From: Sergeia podlipaevii
Taxonomy: Eukaryota; Euglenozoa; Kinetoplastea; Trypanosomatida; Trypanosomatidae
DNA length: 29,071 bases
Reading direction: 5' to 3'
NCBI GenBank assembly: GCA_030849805.1
Contig: JASANZ010001979.1
Location: 1 to 29,071, forward strand
The notes below the pieces were generated by a model, which searched no databases, was not told the DNA's origin, and saw nothing but the letters and a program-made list of their open reading frames with translations. Below are positions 27,047 to 29,071 of this stretch, one piece after another (the stretch's first letter is position 1; every line of letters starts with the position of its first letter). Made by a program: the position numbers and the translations under genes.

Positions 27047-28008
27047 AGTAGTAATTCAAAGGGAACTGCGAGCTAAAAAATAAAAATAAATAAATAAAGA
27101 ACCGCTTTATACGCATTTATTGCAAAGTAAAAAATTATAAAAGTAAAAAAAGGAAAAAAAAAAGGAGGAAAAGGAGGAGATAAAAAAAGCATTAAAAAAA
27201 ATAAAATGGCTGGTATGTGTTCCATTATTTCCACCTACATCTCCCACAAAGAGCAGTAGCGGTATGGCAGTGGTTCCATCCCCCTTTTTGATACAATGTA
27301 GGGTATGCTGCAGACTGGTAACAAGAAAAGGCGTAAATAGTCAACAACTAAAAAAGCACAGTTCATTTCTCCTGTTCCCAGTGTGTTTGCAGGCGAAACA
27401 GCAATTCGTTTACGTATATCATAGAGGTACGTTGCAAAGAGAAGCAGATATGCAACCGAGCAACTATCTCCTGTTTCCTCAAACTTCGCCCAATCATCAT
27501 TAAAATCATACGTGAAACAAGGGGTTACCAACGCACCTGCACAAACAATATGCGTAGGACGGAGAGTACAGAGAATATCAGCTTCTCTGATGAACCACCA
27601 ACTTACAGAGAGGGAGGGAAGGGGATAATAATGAATACCTTTTCAACATAAATTTCCATTTCCATTTTTTGTTTCCAGTGTATATTAATAAACGTTGTAT
27701 AGTCTATTTTTTTTTCCGTAGAGAGAAGGGCAGATAAGGAAAGCCTATTGAGAATGCAGCAACTTGCCGCCTCAATTCTTTTCTTTTTTTTAAACAATGT
27801 TTTCTTTTTTTAAGATATATATATATAGAAGAGTAATATATATATATATATAGTCGCAAAAACGTGGTGCGCTACAGCAGATAAGAATACTTCATACGCA
27901 TCACATGAGCCCTTCTCCCTCACGCGCTTCAGTCCTGCTCGACCTCTGCGCGATGCGCTGAAACCAATACCTAGAACCACCTCAAAACAACCGATACTCC
28001 TTCACTCG

Positions 28009-28009
<1 letters not shown>

Positions 28010-28041
<32 letters not shown>

Positions 28042-28050
28042 NTATATATA
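28010..28050. repeat. (TA)n microsatellite with one ambiguous base
   Basis: A long TA run just after the MFS stop codon. Base 28042 is n, so repeat length here is uncertain and may be an assembly or polishing artefact. Confidence 0.95.
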
Positions 28051-28073
28051 AGTACCTACACCCACTACCGCTT

Positions 28074-29071
28074 TCAATCGGACTCTACCTGATTACCGTT
28101 GCTCTCCTTCTCAGCAGCGCGAGCGGCACGCACACGACGCACAAAGCGTGCGTAGCGCCAGTGAATCGCAAGAGCCACAAAGATACCCACAAAGGCAAGG
28201 CACGTACCAACAATAAGCGGCGTGCGGACGCAGATTTTCTCGTTGCACTCCACATCGCGGGGTAGGTTCAAACGCTTGTGCTGCTTATCTACAGTCATGC
28301 CAAACATGAGGCGATTGAAACAGATAATGGAGATGCACTGTACAAGAAAACTGAGGTTGTAGAGCATGTTGTGGTGGCTTGCAAAGAGACACGGAAAAAT
28401 GAGCGCGTTGATACTCGCAAAGAAGCCCTCCTCCAGATAAACAAGTAAAAAGGGAAACAGCAGGGCATTCCCTGGAATTACCAGAACAAGAATACCAGCA
28501 ATGCACGCCAGTATCGGAGACGCAGGAAGCACGGTAGTAATGAGAAAACGGCGATTGTTGGGGTCCTGATTCTGCACGTACGCTTCGTAAAGGCCAAACA
28601 AAATGCGTCCAACGCTGCTGCCAACGCCCAGGAAGGCAGTGTAAAGCGCTGAGGTATCAGAGCTACGAGGCTTGCCGTTAGTGGCAACAGTGATGGTTGA
28701 GGCGTTGTACATGACCAATATGCCATTGCACCCATAGCACACAAAGAGCAGCATGATGAGCCACACGTCAATCGAGAGAAGATAGTCCTTCACACTTCCT
28801 TCATATCGGGGGTCCTGAAAAGATTCACCTACCTCCTCATTATCCATCTCTCCTTCCGCAATCAACGCTGTTGGCGCACTCTTAGTGGGTACTGAGTAAG
28901 GTGATTCCTCCGAACCAGAAACCTGCAGCGCCAATTCCTCTGTGCACTCGCCTGTCGCATTGCTTGTAGGTTCATTCAGAATAGCATTGTTGGATTCCTC
29001 CCTCTCGGCAACTTCCGGCGCGGGCTCATCCATGCCGCCAAGCCAGCGAATAGGCAGCAGCATCAGGAAGA
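28074..29071 (-). CDS. MFS (nodulin-like) transporter, C-terminal half, cut by window edge
   Basis: Partial. The frame stays open to the end of the window (FLMLLPIRWL reads through the edge), so the ATG at 29063 is probably internal and the N-terminal helices lie outside. The visible part has a hydrophilic central loop rich in Glu/Ser/Pro, then six probable membrane helices starting near VWLIMLLFVCYGCNG, ALYTAFLGVGSSVGRILFGL, FLITTVLPASPILACIAGIL, LLFPFLLVYLEEGFF, LYNLSFLVQCISIICFNRL and TPLIVGTCLAFVGIFVALAI. GVGSSVGRILFG resembles the conserved loop of nodulin-like/monocarboxylate-type MFS proteins. Two Cys (ECNEKIC) sit in the last extramembrane loop. The C-terminal tail is basic (RFVRRVRAARAAEK). 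The substrate is not predictable. Confidence 0.85.
   Translation of the reverse strand, partial: FLMLLPIRWLGGMDEPAPEVAEREESNNAILNEPTSNATGECTEELALQVSGSEESPYSVPTKSAPTALIAEGEMDNEEVGESFQDPRYEGSVKDYLLSIDVWLIMLLFVCYGCNGILVMYNASTITVATNGKPRSSDTSALYTAFLGVGSSVGRILFGLYEAYVQNQDPNNRRFLITTVLPASPILACIAGILVLVIPGNALLFPFLLVYLEEGFFASINALIFPCLFASHHNMLYNLSFLVQCISIICFNRLMFGMTVDKQHKRLNLPRDVECNEKICVRTPLIVGTCLAFVGIFVALAIHWRYARFVRRVRAARAAEKESNGNQVESD

Larger units (their letters stand above)
26195..28073. other. Intergenic spacer, WD40 gene to MFS gene
   Basis: It holds the WD40 acceptor(s) and the presumed 3' UTR of the MFS gene. Microsatellites are (AAAG)n at 26395-26419 and 26787-26821, (TA)n-(AAT)n at 26988-27046 and a long (TA)n at 28010-28050. 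A more GC-rich patch lies at 27901-27962. A 98-aa minus-strand frame at 27235-27531 starts with TTG and has no near ATG. Confidence 0.55.

Noticed and set aside
27235..27531. 98-aa minus-strand frame with mixed composition
   Set aside because: It starts with TTG and has no usable ATG for most of its length; no recognisable domain.

Overview
The window looks like trypanosomatid (kinetoplastid) nuclear chromosome. Ten protein-coding genes all lie on the minus strand with no introns, as in a polycistronic transcription unit read right to left. Most starts have a pyrimidine tract plus AG acceptor on the coding strand 29-95 nt upstream, the signature of spliced-leader trans-splicing. The gene content agrees: IFT54, a NEK kinase, a class I peroxidase-like pseudoenzyme of the kind known in Leishmania, and a LETM1-like mitochondrial protein. 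Genes are clearly richer in G+C than the gaps. The gaps are AT-rich and full of homopolymers and (TA), (TG), (GA/TC), (AAT) and (AAAG) microsatellites. I cannot name genus or species.

Layout in transcription order, from high to low coordinates: the C-terminal half of an MFS transporter (28074 to the window edge); an orphan WD40 plus helical protein of 940 aa; a mitochondrial-type peroxidase homologue lacking its catalytic residues; a 135-aa protein of unknown function with a CxxCH motif; IFT54; a NEK-family kinase with a coiled-coil tail; a GMC-type flavoprotein; a low-complexity protein with a Cys/His module that may be a regulatory factor; then, after an unusually long 5.5-kb gene-free stretch, a metaxin/SAM37-like outer-membrane protein; and finally a LETM1-domain mitochondrial membrane protein. 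The genes do not form a single pathway, as is normal in trypanosomatid arrays. Two themes recur: mitochondrion (LETM1-like, metaxin-like, peroxidase-like, possibly GMC) and flagellum/cytoskeleton (IFT54, NEK).

Six long reading frames run past the true start only through an upstream TTG. I used the first in-frame ATG instead, giving 396, 412, 534, 692, 135 and 940 aa products. I found no tRNA, rRNA, spliced-leader RNA, transposon, CRISPR array or prokaryotic element.

I see no clear novel multi-gene system. The best leads are two enzyme-fold proteins that lost canonical catalytic residues (the peroxidase and the GMC protein), the metaxin-like protein, the Cys/His-module protein next to the 5.5-kb gap, two hairpin-capable islands inside AT-rich gaps (4389-4453 and 11454-11560), and a strong splice-acceptor-like signal on the antisense strand near 5909.
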